Assembly: GCF_003952385.1 (NCBI RefSeq)
Contig: NZ_CP034444.1
Location: forward strand, 4,849,001 to 4,913,000
DNA length: 64,000 bases
Reading direction: 5' to 3'
DNA from: Mesorhizobium sp. M1D.F.Ca.ET.043.01.1.1
Lineage (GTDB): Bacteria > Pseudomonadota > Alphaproteobacteria > Rhizobiales > Rhizobiaceae
Part shown: in pieces, positions 43,154-51,687 of the stretch
How the letters are laid out: every line of letters begins with the position of its first letter
Position numbering within the stretch: the stretch's first letter is position 1
Position numbers and translations under genes: made by a program
The notes under the pieces: model-generated
Told to the model about the DNA's origin: nothing
Databases searched by the model: none
The model's input: only the letters and a program-made list of their open reading frames with translations

Positions 43154-45640
43154 TCAGCCGGCCTTGCGGCGCAACGTCTGCGCCAGATCCTCCCAGGCGT
43201 CCGCCGGCGCACCGCGATCGATCCGCCTACCGCGCAGGAACGTGGTCGCATCGAACGGCTGGGGTCTCGCGACTCCATAGCCCTGTGCGTGATCCACACC
43301 GATCGTCCGCAAGGCCTCGATGATGCCCTGGCTTTCGACGAATTCGGCGATCGTGCGTTTTCCCGTCACCTTGCCGATGTGGTGGATCATCTCGACAATG
43401 GCGCGGTCGATCCGGTCGTCCAGCATGTCCTTGACGAAGCTGCCGTCGATCTTGAGGTAGTCGACCGGCAGGTGCTTCAGATAGGCGAAGGACGACATGC
43501 CGGAGCCGAAATCGTCGAGCGCGAAGCGGCAGCCGAGGCCGCGCAGGTCGGCGATGAAGCGCATCGCCTCGGTCAGGTTGGCAATGGCGCTGGTCTCGGT
43601 GATCTCCAGGCAGATCGTCCCGGGCGCGATGCCGTAGGCCGCGAACTGCTCGCGCATGAAGCCGAGGAAATTCTCGTCGCCGAAACTTGCGCCGGAGAGA
43701 TTGATGGCGCAGGTGGATATCGGCGTGGCGCGCGGGTCGGCAATTCTGGCCGCCAGCGTTCTGAACGTGTTGCGCACGACCCAGCGGTCGATCGACGGCA
43801 TCAGCCCGTAACGTTCCGCCGCCGGAATGAAGCTTTGCGGCGTGACGTAGTTGCCGTCCTCGTCGGTCAGCCTGAGCAGGATCTCGATATGCGCGCCCGC
43901 CTCGTCGATATTCTCGTTCAGTGGGGCAATTTCCTGCGCATGCAGCCTGAAACGGTCCTCCTCGAGCGCGGCGTGCAGGCGCTGGACCCAGGCCATCTCG
44001 CCGAAGCGCTGGCGCAGCGCGCTATCGCTGTCGCTGTGGCGCTGGACGCGGTTGCGGCCCTTTTCCTTGGCCATGTAGCAGGCGACATCGGCGGCGCGCA
44101 GCACCTCCTCCAGCGACATTCCGCTATCGGCGATCTCGACCATGCCGATGCTGACGCTGACGTTGAAGGGCCTGCCTTCCCAGGAAAAATGCAGATCCTG
44201 GACGGTGGCGCGCAGCCGCTCCGCCGTGGCGATGGCGGAACAGCTGTCGCAATCGAACAGCAGCACGCCGAACTCGTCGCCGCCGAGCCTGGCCAGAATG
44301 TCGCCGGTGGGCAATTCGCTCAGGAGCAATACGGAAATCTGGCGCAGCAGTTGATCGCCCGCTGCGTGGCCGCAGGTGTCGTTGACCAGCTTGAACTGGT
44401 CAAGGTCGAGATACATCAGCGCATGGACGCGCGGTTTTTCCGGCGGCTGGGAAATCGCGCCTGCAAGCCGGCTCTCGAAGTCGCGGCGATTGGTGAGACC
44501 GGTGAGCGCATCGTGCGACGCCTGCCATGACAGACGCTCGATGAAGTCCTGCTCGCGGGTCATGTCATGCAGGGCGAGAACCGCGCCGACGATCTTGCCG
44601 GAGACGCTGAGCGGCGCGCCGTTGAGCGCGACAGGCACCACGGAGCGATCGGGGCGTTCCAGGAGTTGCGGCCGCACGTTGGAGCGACGCGGCTCGCCGG
44701 CCAGGAGGCGCGGAATCAGGTCCGTTTCCTCCACCCCGCTATCCTTGTCGATCAACCTGAACAGCGAGGCGGCAGGCTTGCCCTTGGCGGCGCCGAGAGG
44801 GCAGGCGAGCAGGCGCTCGGCGACGGCATTCATGTAATCGAGCCGCCCCGCCGCATCGGTGCTGATGACCGCCTGGCCGATTGAGGCCAGCGTGACCTGC
44901 GCGCGTTCGCGCTCGGCGTTCAAGGCGCTGCGGAATGCCTGCCGCTGCGCCATCAGCTTGCGCGTGCGCCATACCGCCAGCAGGATAAGCAGCGCCGCGG
45001 TGACGAGGTTGGCTGCCGTGAGCGCCATCTTGATGAAGCGCGAGCCTTCGCCGAGGCTTTCGGAAAAGGCCTTGGACAGGGGGCCGATCCGGTGGTCGAG
45101 CTGGTGGATGTCGGCTTTCCAGGCGACGATCTGCGCCTGCGAGGCCGGCCCCTGTTCGAGGCTTGCGTGCATGTCATCGCCGAGCCTGTCGATGGCGAGG
45201 ATCATCTCGTCGGCCTCCGTCCAGCGGCGGATGGCGGCGTCGAGATAGCTCACGCCGCGGAAATTCTGGAACAGCCAGATCATGCCGGCAATGTCGTCGG
45301 CATGGTTGTTGCCGCCGAGGAAGCCCAGTCGCGCGGCGCTCGTGTCGGGGTCGGTCCTTTCAAGCGCGAGCCTGGCCGAGCGATCGGCGAGCGGCACGGC
45401 GATGGCCTGGCGGTATTCGCGGAAATATTCCGGCTTGCCGGTGTCGGCATAGAGGCTGAGGAAATAGATGGCTTGCTTCTGGCCTTTCGACCATTGGCTC
45501 TCGCCGCCGACATAGGCGCGAACGGCTGACAGCGTGTAGAGGCTGAGACTGGCCACCAGTGCCTGGATAAGGACGACCACAATGAAAGGCCAGACCAGCC
45601 CGATGAGGCGCGGGCTGGCATCCGTCGATGAGAGCTTCAT
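43154..45640 (-). CDS. Membrane-bound diguanylate cyclase/phosphodiesterase (PAS-GGDEF-EAL)
   Basis: This 828-residue cyclic-di-GMP turnover protein has an N-terminal helix (about 13-37), a periplasmic sensor region to about 190, a second helix (about 195-212), a PAS domain, a GGDEF domain (ASHDALTGLTNRRDFESRL, active site ARLGGDEFGVLLFD) and an EAL domain. The EAL core is written EILLRL, an accepted variant, and the metal loop LDDFGSGMSSFAYLKHLPVDYLKIDG is intact, so both activities are possible. The ATG at 45640 directly precedes the first helix; an in-frame codon 18 residues earlier has no support. The signal is unknown. Confidence 0.9.
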   Translation of the reverse strand: MKLSSTDASPRLIGLVWPFIVVVLIQALVASLSLYTLSAVRAYVGGESQWSKGQKQAIYFLSLYADTGKPEYFREYRQAIAVPLADRSARLALERTDPDTSAARLGFLGGNNHADDIAGMIWLFQNFRGVSYLDAAIRRWTEADEMILAIDRLGDDMHASLEQGPASQAQIVAWKADIHQLDHRIGPLSKAFSESLGEGSRFIKMALTAANLVTAALLILLAVWRTRKLMAQRQAFRSALNAERERAQVTLASIGQAVISTDAAGRLDYMNAVAERLLACPLGAAKGKPAASLFRLIDKDSGVEETDLIPRLLAGEPRRSNVRPQLLERPDRSVVPVALNGAPLSVSGKIVGAVLALHDMTREQDFIERLSWQASHDALTGLTNRRDFESRLAGAISQPPEKPRVHALMYLDLDQFKLVNDTCGHAAGDQLLRQISVLLLSELPTGDILARLGGDEFGVLLFDCDSCSAIATAERLRATVQDLHFSWEGRPFNVSVSIGMVEIADSGMSLEEVLRAADVACYMAKEKGRNRVQRHSDSDSALRQRFGEMAWVQRLHAALEEDRFRLHAQEIAPLNENIDEAGAHIEILLRLTDEDGNYVTPQSFIPAAERYGLMPSIDRWVVRNTFRTLAARIADPRATPISTCAINLSGASFGDENFLGFMREQFAAYGIAPGTICLEITETSAIANLTEAMRFIADLRGLGCRFALDDFGSGMSSFAYLKHLPVDYLKIDGSFVKDMLDDRIDRAIVEMIHHIGKVTGKRTIAEFVESQGIIEALRTIGVDHAQGYGVARPQPFDATTFLRGRRIDRGAPADAWEDLAQTLRRKAG

Positions 45641-45982
45641 CGCATTCCCATGGAGCTTGCCGTGACCCCGTCGGCGTCTGTCCGGCCGGTTCATCCGTCG
45701 GTTGAGACGATGGTGTTCCCCTCATGTCTGCCGGCAATTGGCGACAGCAATCCAGATAGCGTGCCTGGCTTAACGGCCGATGAATTCGCGCAGTATTTAT
45801 TTTCGAAATTCTTCGACAAGCAAGTTGCGGCTTACGCCGCCTCGTACGGATATTTAAACGCTGAAATCGTCCGCGCGGCGGTGTTCCGCGTCGAATATCC
45901 GGAGACTGCGATTTTCGCGAGCCCGCGAGCCATGCTCGCCAGAACGAACGACGATGGACGGACGCCCGGCAGGTTCCGTCGG
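45641..45982. other. 342-base intergenic region upstream of the GGDEF/EAL gene
   Basis: No supportable gene. The centre (about 45780-45870) is AT-richer than its surroundings (TATTTATTTTCGAAATTCTT near 45793) and probably holds the promoter of the GGDEF/EAL gene. A plus-strand open frame from 45650 runs across it but continues into the antisense of the DUF1801 gene and resembles no family. Confidence 0.6.
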
Positions 45983-46381
45983 TCAGCGTTTGGCCTTGGA
46001 TCTGTTCAGGGCCGCCGCTGCACGCACGAGAGCCTTCAACGCTTCCTCGTCGATCTCCTCGCCTTCGCGAAAATCGATGGCGCGCCTTGTGTTGCCTTCG
46101 AGGCTTGAGTTGAAGAGGCGTGAGGGATCCGGCAGCGCCGCGCCCTTGGCGAAGGTCAGCTTGACGACCGCCTTGTAGGTCTCGCCGGTGCAGATCATCC
46201 CGGCGTCCTCCCAGACCGGCACGCCGCGCCATTTCCACTCTTCGGTGACATCAGGATCGGCCTGCTTGATCAAGGCGCGCAGCCGGCCGAGCATCTCGCC
46301 CCGCCAGTCGCCCAATTCCGCGATACGGCCATCGATGAGTTCGGAAGGAGACTTGCTTCCCGGCGATCCGCTTTTCTCCAT
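45983..46381 (-). CDS. DUF1801 domain protein (first of two)
   Basis: This is a 132-residue soluble protein of the YdhG-like fold: IDGRIAELGDWRGEMLGRLRALIKQADPDVTEEWKWRGVPVWEDAGMICTGETYKAVVKLTFAKGAALPDPSRLFN. Function is unknown. GGAGGAGA precedes the ATG. It is the last member of a minus-strand run of small genes headed by an ArsR regulator, 78 bases after a second DUF1801 gene, suggesting they act in the same process. Confidence 0.82.
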   Translation of the reverse strand: MEKSGSPGSKSPSELIDGRIAELGDWRGEMLGRLRALIKQADPDVTEEWKWRGVPVWEDAGMICTGETYKAVVKLTFAKGAALPDPSRLFNSSLEGNTRRAIDFREGEEIDEEALKALVRAAAALNRSKAKR

Positions 46382-46459
46382 ATCTGTTCTCCTCCCATGC
46401 TGGATAAATGGATCGCCATGGTGCCTCTTCAGGCGAAGCGCGCTTGATCAATAATTCGC

Positions 46460-46909
46460 CTACATTCGTTCGCCAGGCAATTGGCTTGCCTGCTTCACCC
46501 AGGAGACGAATTGCGCTTCGTCGAGCTGGTCGTCCTCATGGATATGAAAATAGCGCGTGTCCTTGCTCTTGGACTCTCCGGGCGGCACCGGCTTGAGCGA
46601 CATGCCGCGAAGGAAGGCCACCTTGATGTATCTGGTGAAACAGTGAATGCCGAGAAACCAGCCTTCGCCTTCCATCCCGTAAAACGGCGAGTTCCATTTG
46701 ACGGCCTTCTGGACGCCGGGAACGGCCTGCATGATGAGTTGGTCGAGCCGGCGTCCGACTTCGCTCTTCCAGCCCGGCATCGCCGCGATATAGGCTTGCA
46801 CAGGAGCGTCGCCATAGCCCTTGGCGATCTGCGGGTTGCCGCCTGAAAGCAGCACGGGCTTCGCGCTCGAGGCGCCGGCGGCAACCTTCGGCGATTTCGC
46901 CTTCGTCAT
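46460..46909 (-). CDS. DUF1801 domain protein (second of two)
   Basis: This 149-residue soluble protein has the DUF1801 pattern AYIAAMPGWKSEVGRRLDQLIMQAVPGVQKAVKWNSPFYGMEGEGWFLGIHCFTRYIKVAFLRG. Function is unknown. The ATG at 46909 overlaps the stop of the upstream small membrane gene (TGATG), which fixes the start and shows translational coupling. The open frame extends upstream in another gene's sequence and was ignored. Confidence 0.85.
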   Translation of the reverse strand: MTKAKSPKVAAGASSAKPVLLSGGNPQIAKGYGDAPVQAYIAAMPGWKSEVGRRLDQLIMQAVPGVQKAVKWNSPFYGMEGEGWFLGIHCFTRYIKVAFLRGMSLKPVPPGESKSKDTRYFHIHEDDQLDEAQFVSWVKQASQLPGERM

Positions 46910-47136
46910 CAGGCCGATTCCACCCGCTCGCGCGCGCCGCGCCATCTTGCGGCATAAGGCAGCACGAACATGTAAAGGCCGCTGAACAGCAGCAGGAAAA
47001 GCGGCAGGAGCGGCGAATAGACCACCCAGGCGGGAGGCTCGCCCAATGCCATGGCGACGAAGTTGGCGATCACGGTCACGGTAAAGACGATCGACAGCCA
47101 GCGATGCAGCTGCCTGATCCACTTGCTCCAGTCCAA
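46909..47136 (-). CDS. Two-helix small inner-membrane protein
   Basis: This 75-residue protein has two hydrophobic helices (about 14-33 and 38-59) and a basic C-terminal end. The start is TTG at 47136, 5 bases after AAAGGAGG; another in-frame TTG eight codons earlier has no such site. The segment SKWIRQLHRWLSIVFTVTVIANFVAM resembles bacterial PepSY/cytochrome b561-like small proteins, but no haem ligands can be assigned with certainty. Its stop overlaps the next gene's ATG. Confidence 0.75.
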   Translation of the reverse strand: MDWSKWIRQLHRWLSIVFTVTVIANFVAMALGEPPAWVVYSPLLPLFLLLFSGLYMFVLPYAARWRGARERVESA

Positions 47137-47173
47137 TGCTGCCTCCTTTGAGAGAACCAATGAAACGTCTGCC

Positions 47174-47566
47174 TTACCAGCGCGCCAGCTGCGTGATCTG
47201 GATGAGATTGCCGCAGGTGTCGTTGAGCTGCGCGATGGTCGAGCCGGTCACCTCGGTCGGCGCCATGGCGAAGCTGCCGCCATTTGCCGTGATGCGCTCG
47301 TGGTCGCCCTTGATGTCGTCGGTGAACAGCATGAGCGCCGGCTGGCCCTGCCTGAAGATGGCCTGCTGGTAGGTCCTGGCCGCCGGATTGTCGTTCAGCG
47401 CCAGCTGCAGCTCGGTGCCGTCCGGGTCTTCCGGCGAGGCGACCGTCAGCCAGCGAAACGGCCCGTTGGTGAAATCGGCTTTCTTGGCGAAGCCCAGCAC
47501 GTCGGTGTAGAAGCCAAGGGCCTTCTCCTGGTCGTCGACATAGATGCTTGTCAGCTTGATCTTCAT
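47174..47566 (-). CDS. VOC family protein (glyoxalase fold)
   Basis: This is a 130-residue soluble protein. The fold is indicated by TSIYVDDQEKALGFYTDVLGFAKKADF at the start and by the second module ending DTCGNLIQITQL, with QPALMLFTDDIKGDHERITANGG between. GGAGA precedes the ATG at 47566. It lies in the ArsR-led run between an SRPBCC gene and a small membrane gene; such VOC/SRPBCC/DUF1801 sets are common but without known substrate. Confidence 0.87.
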   Translation of the reverse strand: MKIKLTSIYVDDQEKALGFYTDVLGFAKKADFTNGPFRWLTVASPEDPDGTELQLALNDNPAARTYQQAIFRQGQPALMLFTDDIKGDHERITANGGSFAMAPTEVTGSTIAQLNDTCGNLIQITQLARW

Positions 47567-47642
47567 GGCATGTCTCCATTGCTCGCGCTCGCAGGTTGCC
47601 ACCCGCCAACAGTTTCCGCGTTTCTGAACCTTCGACGCGACC

Positions 47643-48053
47643 TCAGTCGATCCGCGCCAGCACCTCTTCCAGGGCCGCAAAGAACCTCGGCCAGCCAACG
47701 GTGGCGCCCCGGAAATACGGCTCCTGATCTGTCCGGAAGCCTGTCTGCTCCATGCGCAGGTGGGTGCCGGTGCCTGTCGGGGTGAGCGTCCAGGTGACGA
47801 CGCTCTCCAGATCCTTGGTGTCCCAGGTGTAGGACAGCGTCTTGTTGGGCTCGATGGTCTGGACCTGGCACTCGACGCCGCCCCAGTCGGCGCTCAGTTC
47901 GAAACGGTGGTCCACGACCGGCTTGAAGTTGTTCTTCATCAGCCACTCCTCGATGAGATGCGGTTGGGTCAGCGCCCGCCAGATCTTTTCCGGCGGATAG
48001 GGAATCTCGCGCTCGACGACGACGCAGCGCGTTCCGGCCGGCATATCGTTCAT
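47643..48053 (-). CDS. SRPBCC (Aha1/START-like) domain protein
   Basis: This is a 136-residue hydrophobic-pocket protein of the SRPBCC superfamily: VVEREIPYPPEKIWRALTQPHLIEEWLMKNNFKPVVDHRFEL, then CQVQTIEPNKTLSYTWD and TWTLTPTGTGTHLRMEQTGF. It overlaps the upstream ArsR gene by ATGA, a very common partnership in which the regulator controls the SRPBCC protein. The ligand is unknown. Confidence 0.9.
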   Translation of the reverse strand: MNDMPAGTRCVVVEREIPYPPEKIWRALTQPHLIEEWLMKNNFKPVVDHRFELSADWGGVECQVQTIEPNKTLSYTWDTKDLESVVTWTLTPTGTGTHLRMEQTGFRTDQEPYFRGATVGWPRFFAALEEVLARID

Positions 48054-48415
48054 TGATCCATCCTCTTCAGCAGATCCTCGAGATCGTCGAACCGGCTCTC
48101 CCAAAACCCCGCCATCTCGCGCGTCCAGTCCATCAGCGGCGCAAGCGCTGCAAGCTGCGCGCTGTAGTGGGTCTGCCGGCCCTCGTGGCGGTCGCGCACC
48201 AGCCCGGCTTCCTTGAGCAGGCCGAGATGCTTCGACACCGCCGGCTGCGAGACACCGGCCTGCGCCGTCAGCGCCCCGACCGTCTGCTCGCCTTGGCGGC
48301 ACAGACGCTCAAAAATGGCGCGCCTTGTCGGATCGGCAAGCGTCCGGAAGAGCATATCGTGCGTGGCCGGCATCTGGATCAATAACTCGCTGGCTATTGA
48401 TTGATCTATAACCAT
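48050..48415 (-). CDS. ArsR-family transcriptional regulator
   Basis: This is a 121-residue winged-helix repressor: FRTLADPTRRAIFERLCRQGEQTVGALTAQAGVSQPAVSKHLGLLKEAGLVRDRHEGRQTHYSAQ. No metal-binding Cys motif is visible, which fits the SRPBCC-linked subgroup rather than a metal sensor. It leads a minus-strand operon (ArsR, SRPBCC, VOC, small membrane protein, two DUF1801). The first in-frame ATG has no clear ribosome-binding site, and the internal ATG at 48373 is an alternative start. Confidence 0.9.
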   Translation of the reverse strand: MVIDQSIASELLIQMPATHDMLFRTLADPTRRAIFERLCRQGEQTVGALTAQAGVSQPAVSKHLGLLKEAGLVRDRHEGRQTHYSAQLAALAPLMDWTREMAGFWESRFDDLEDLLKRMDQ

Positions 48416-48503
48416 TGAGATATGTGTGAGTCAAGTGGGAGGGTGGAGCGGCATCCTCGTCACGGCTTTGTTGCGGACGCCGTCCCGTGCCGCAGCGTCT
48501 GGC

Positions 48504-48974
48504 TCAGCGCTTCCAGAAATCGCGGTGCGGTGCGAGCAGCTCGTCCGCGACTTCGGGAAAGGGGCCAAGAACCTCGATCTTTTTCTGGCCGGAGCCGAGC
48601 ACGGTGCGCGAAGCGAGGCTCATCGTCGGATTTTCCGCGTGGTCCCCGGTCAGCGCGAGAAGGTCGGTCTCCTCGAAGCCGTAGACCAGCCGGCCGATAT
48701 TCGCCCAGTAGAGCGTTCCGGTGCACATCGCGCAGGGCTCGCCGGTCGAGACCAGCGTGCAGGTCCAGAGAAAGGCCGGCGAATAGGCAGCCGCCGCGCG
48801 TCGCGCGAGTTCGGTCTCGGCGTGATGCACGGTGTCGATATTGCCTTGGCGCATCAGGATCGTGTCGTCGGGGCCGACCAGAACCGCACCGAACGGATGA
48901 TGCCCGTGCGTCGCCGCCTCGCGTGCGACGGCGTCGGCGGACCGAAGGTGGGCGAGCATCTGATCGCGGGTCAT
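48504..48974 (-). CDS. Zinc-dependent nucleoside/nucleotide deaminase
   Basis: This is a 156-residue cytidine/deoxycytidylate-like deaminase. The zinc site is H51-A-E53 (HAETE) with C81 and C84 (PCAMC), and the GHHPFGAVLVGPD segment resembles guanine/adenosine deaminases and TadA-like proteins. It is shorter than guanine deaminase fusions and lacks a tRNA-binding tail. The substrate (guanine, adenosine or cytosine derivative) cannot be decided. Confidence 0.88.
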   Translation of the reverse strand: MTRDQMLAHLRSADAVAREAATHGHHPFGAVLVGPDDTILMRQGNIDTVHHAETELARRAAAAYSPAFLWTCTLVSTGEPCAMCTGTLYWANIGRLVYGFEETDLLALTGDHAENPTMSLASRTVLGSGQKKIEVLGPFPEVADELLAPHRDFWKR

Positions 48975-49054
48975 GGCAAAACCCTACCGCGCCGACGAGC
49001 GGCTTTCGAGCCGACATTGCTGCCAGGGGATGCGATTGGCAAGAGCAACGGATA

Positions 49055-49087
49055 GAAAACCGCTCCGCGCTTTTCCTGGATTTGTTC
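49055..49087 (+). repeat. Dispersed rhizobial intergenic repeat, copy 3 (partial)
   Basis: GAAAACCGCTCCGCGCTTTT followed by CCTGGATTTGTTC fits the second half of copies 1 and 2 (GAAAACCGCC...CCTGGAA). It lies between the deaminase start and the IclR gene end. Confidence 0.5.
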
Positions 49088-49838
49088 AGTCGGCGGCGTC
49101 CGTGTCGAAGCTTGCCGCATCGAGCATCGAGGCGTCCTCGCCGAAGGCGCGGGTGGCGCGGGCGGCCGCCTCGAGCAGCGGGCGCTTCATGCGCGTGAGG
49201 AAGGCAGCGTCGACCCGCGTGTTCGGCCCGGCAAGCGTCAGCGCGCCGAGCAGCGTCCGCCCAGGTCCGAAAACCGGAGCGGAGATGCCGGCCGTCTGCG
49301 GATCGCGGTCGCCGATCGAAATGTAGCTGTAGGTTTTCCGGATCGTCTCGTAAGGCTCGCCCTCTTCACCCGAGAAGGCTGCAAGCACCCGGCCGCCGGA
49401 GCCCACCAGCAAAGGCAGCACGTCGCCTTCCCGGATCGTATAGCGGATCGGATGCTTGGACTCGACCCGGTAGAGGCAGGTGCGCACGTCGCCCGAGCGG
49501 ACGTAGAAGGCGACGCTTTCCCAGCTCCGCTCGGAGAGATCGCGCATGATCGGCAGCAGGATATCCATCGCCACGACCGAGCGCTGATAGAGCGCGCCGA
49601 GCCTGAAGGTGGCCGGTCCGATACGGTAGCGCCCGTCTTCGAGCCGCTCCAGCAATTGCCCCCGCATCAGCGAGTTGGCAAGCCGCAGGATCGTGCTCTT
49701 GTAGAGGCCGGTGCGGGCCGCGATCTCGGCGAGGCCGAGCGACCGGTCGGCAATGGTGAAGGCGTCGAGGATTGCGATCGCGCGGTCGAGCGCGGCAACG
49801 CCATCGGCCGATTGCGGGCTGGTACGAGTGTCTGTCAT
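49086..49838 (-). CDS. IclR-family transcriptional regulator
   Basis: This is a 250-residue regulator with an N-terminal winged helix (ALDRAIAILDAFTIADRSLGLAEIAARTGLYKSTILRLANSLM) and a C-terminal effector domain (about 90-240) with RVESKHPIRYTIREGDVLPLLVGSGGRVLAAF. It is divergent from the Tct transporter operon with about 200 bases between, so it probably controls tricarboxylate uptake and use. The ATG at 49838 was chosen at the start of the recognisable protein; an upstream in-frame ATG would add 17 residues. Confidence 0.88.
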   Translation of the reverse strand: MTDTRTSPQSADGVAALDRAIAILDAFTIADRSLGLAEIAARTGLYKSTILRLANSLMRGQLLERLEDGRYRIGPATFRLGALYQRSVVAMDILLPIMRDLSERSWESVAFYVRSGDVRTCLYRVESKHPIRYTIREGDVLPLLVGSGGRVLAAFSGEEGEPYETIRKTYSYISIGDRDPQTAGISAPVFGPGRTLLGALTLAGPNTRVDAAFLTRMKRPLLEAAARATRAFGEDASMLDAASFDTDAAD

Positions 49839-50041
49839 CTCGGTGCAGATTTCATTGTGGCCGCCCAATCCGGGAGCGACACCGGACATGCGGATTTAGT
49901 CCGGTTCGTTGCGTTCTGTCCAGCAGAATGGCATTCCCGTTGACAGAACGCGGTAACAAATGCTTGAACTCGAATGCGGGTCTTAATTCAGGCCACGTCT
50001 TGGCAGGCACCGGAGGAGGTGTCGTGATTTGGAGGAATCCC

Positions 50042-51019
50042 ATGCTGAACAGACGCAGATTCTTGACGACCACCGCCGCGGCCGGTGCTGCCGGTTTCGC
50101 CGCTTTGCACCTCACGCCAGCCTTTGCGCAGGACGCCCCGCAGATCCAGATCTTCGTGCCGGCGGCGCCCGGCGGCGGCTGGGACCAGACCGCGCGTACG
50201 ATCGACCAGGTGCTGCGCTCCGAAAAACTGATCTCCGGCTCGCAGATCACCAATGTCGGCGGCGCCGGCGGCACGGTCGGCCTGCCGCAGTTCGTCAACC
50301 AGTGGAAGGGCAAGGGCAATTCGCTGATGGTCGCCGGCATGGTCATGGTCGGCGCCATCATCGCCAACAAGTCGGCCAACAACCTGACCGAAGTGACGCC
50401 GATCGCCCGCCTCACCGGCGAGTTCGAGGCGCTGGTGGTGCCGGCTGCCTCGCCGTTCAAGACGGCTAACGATTTCGTCGCGGCGCTCAAGGAGGATCCG
50501 ACGAAGGTTCCGGTGGCCGGCGGTTCTGCAGGCGGTTCCGACCACATCCTGTTCGGCCTGATCGCCAAGACGGCCGGCGTGCCTGCCGCCAACCTGTCCT
50601 ATGTGCCGTTCGCCGGCGGCGGCGAGGCGCTGTCGGCGCTGCTCGGCAACCAGGTCTCAGCCGGCATTTCCGGCTATGGCGAATTCTCCGAGCAGGTCAA
50701 GGCCGGCGCGCTCAGGCTGTTGGCGATCTCGTCGGACAAGCGCCAGGAAGGCATCGACGCGCCGACGCTGAAAGAAGCCGGCATCGATGTCGAATTGTTC
50801 AACTGGCGCGGCGTCTTCGCCCCGCCCGGCGTTTCCGACGACGACAAGGCAGCGATGATCAAGCTGGTCGAGACCATGGCCAAGAGCGATGCCTGGGCGA
50901 CCGAGTGCAAGAACCGCAACTGGACGCCGATCCTTTTGACCGGCGACGACTATGCCAAGTTCGTCGCCGAGGATACCGCCCGCATCGGCGCCATCCTCAA
51001 GGATCTCGGTCTCGCCTGA
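50042..51019 (+). CDS. Tripartite tricarboxylate transporter substrate-binding protein (TctC)
   Basis: This is a 325-residue periplasmic binding protein. The N-terminus has a twin-arginine-type signal (RRRFLTTTAAAGAAG, cleavage near AFAQ29). The family pattern is IQIFVPAAPGGGWDQTART, NVGGAGGTVG, VGAIIANKS and SYVPFAGGGEALSALLGNQVSAGI. GGAGGA precedes the ATG. It heads a TctC-TctB-TctA operon followed by CoA-transferase and lyase genes, so the ligand is likely citrate or a related tricarboxylate. Confidence 0.92.
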   Translation: MLNRRRFLTTTAAAGAAGFAALHLTPAFAQDAPQIQIFVPAAPGGGWDQTARTIDQVLRSEKLISGSQITNVGGAGGTVGLPQFVNQWKGKGNSLMVAGMVMVGAIIANKSANNLTEVTPIARLTGEFEALVVPAASPFKTANDFVAALKEDPTKVPVAGGSAGGSDHILFGLIAKTAGVPAANLSYVPFAGGGEALSALLGNQVSAGISGYGEFSEQVKAGALRLLAISSDKRQEGIDAPTLKEAGIDVELFNWRGVFAPPGVSDDDKAAMIKLVETMAKSDAWATECKNRNWTPILLTGDDYAKFVAEDTARIGAILKDLGLA

Positions 51020-51146
51020 GCCGGTTTCCGCCTGATCTCGAGGGAGGCCGCATCGCCTCCTTCGAGACGGCGTGGACATGTGGCGGTTCAGGAATGAAAC
51101 TGCGGCGATGCCGGTAGTGGAAGGCCGGCCATCCGGGGAGGAGATC

Positions 51147-51683
51147 ATGAGCACCAGCGACCAGCCGGCGTCACCGCCGCGCCCTGCCATACCCGAATTG
51201 CTGATCGGCATCGGGCTCCTCGCCTGCGCCGGCGCCGTTGCCTGGCAGACCCTGGCGATCCCGGCGTCGCCGCTCTATTCCAAGGTCGGCCCGAGGGTCT
51301 TTCCCTATATCACCATGACCGGGATGATCGTGCTTTCCCTGCTGCTCATCCTTGCCGGCCTGCGCGGCGGCTGGCAGCCGGAGGAAGAAAAGGAAACGCC
51401 GACCGACTGGAAGGCGATGGGCCTGGTGGTTGCCGGCCTTGTCGCCAATCTCCTGCTCATCCAGCCTCTCGGCTTCACCGTCGCCTCGGTGATCATGTTC
51501 GTGCTGGTCTGCTTCGGCTTCGGCAGCCGGCATCCGCTGCGCGATGCGTTGCTCGGCCTGGTGCTTGCGCTGGCGGCCTATTTCGGCTTCGCCAGGGCGC
51601 TCGGCGTCAACATCGGCGCCGGCCTGATCGAGAACCAGCTCAATGCGCTGATCAACGCCGTCCTCGGTGTCGGGAAAGGCTGA
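51147..51683 (+). CDS. Tripartite tricarboxylate transporter TctB subunit
   Basis: This is a 178-residue inner-membrane protein with four hydrophobic helices: [50 protein letters not shown] and [16 protein letters not shown], plus a C-terminal helix region with [28 protein letters not shown]. It is poorly conserved, as usual for TctB, and is assigned by topology and position. GGGGAGGAG precedes the ATG at 51147. Confidence 0.88.
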   Translation: MSTSDQPASPPRPAIPELLIGIGLLACAGAVAWQTLAIPASPLYSKVGPRVFPYITMTGMIVLSLLLILAGLRGGWQPEEEKETPTDWKAMGLVVAGLVANLLLIQPLGFTVASVIMFVLVCFGFGSRHPLRDALLGLVLALAAYFGFARALGVNIGAGLIENQLNALINAVLGVGKG

Positions 51684-51687
51684 GACG

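Noticed and set aside
45650..46108. 152-residue plus-strand open frame upstream of the GGDEF/EAL gene
   Set aside because: Its 3' third is the antisense of the DUF1801 gene and the rest has no recognisable feature.
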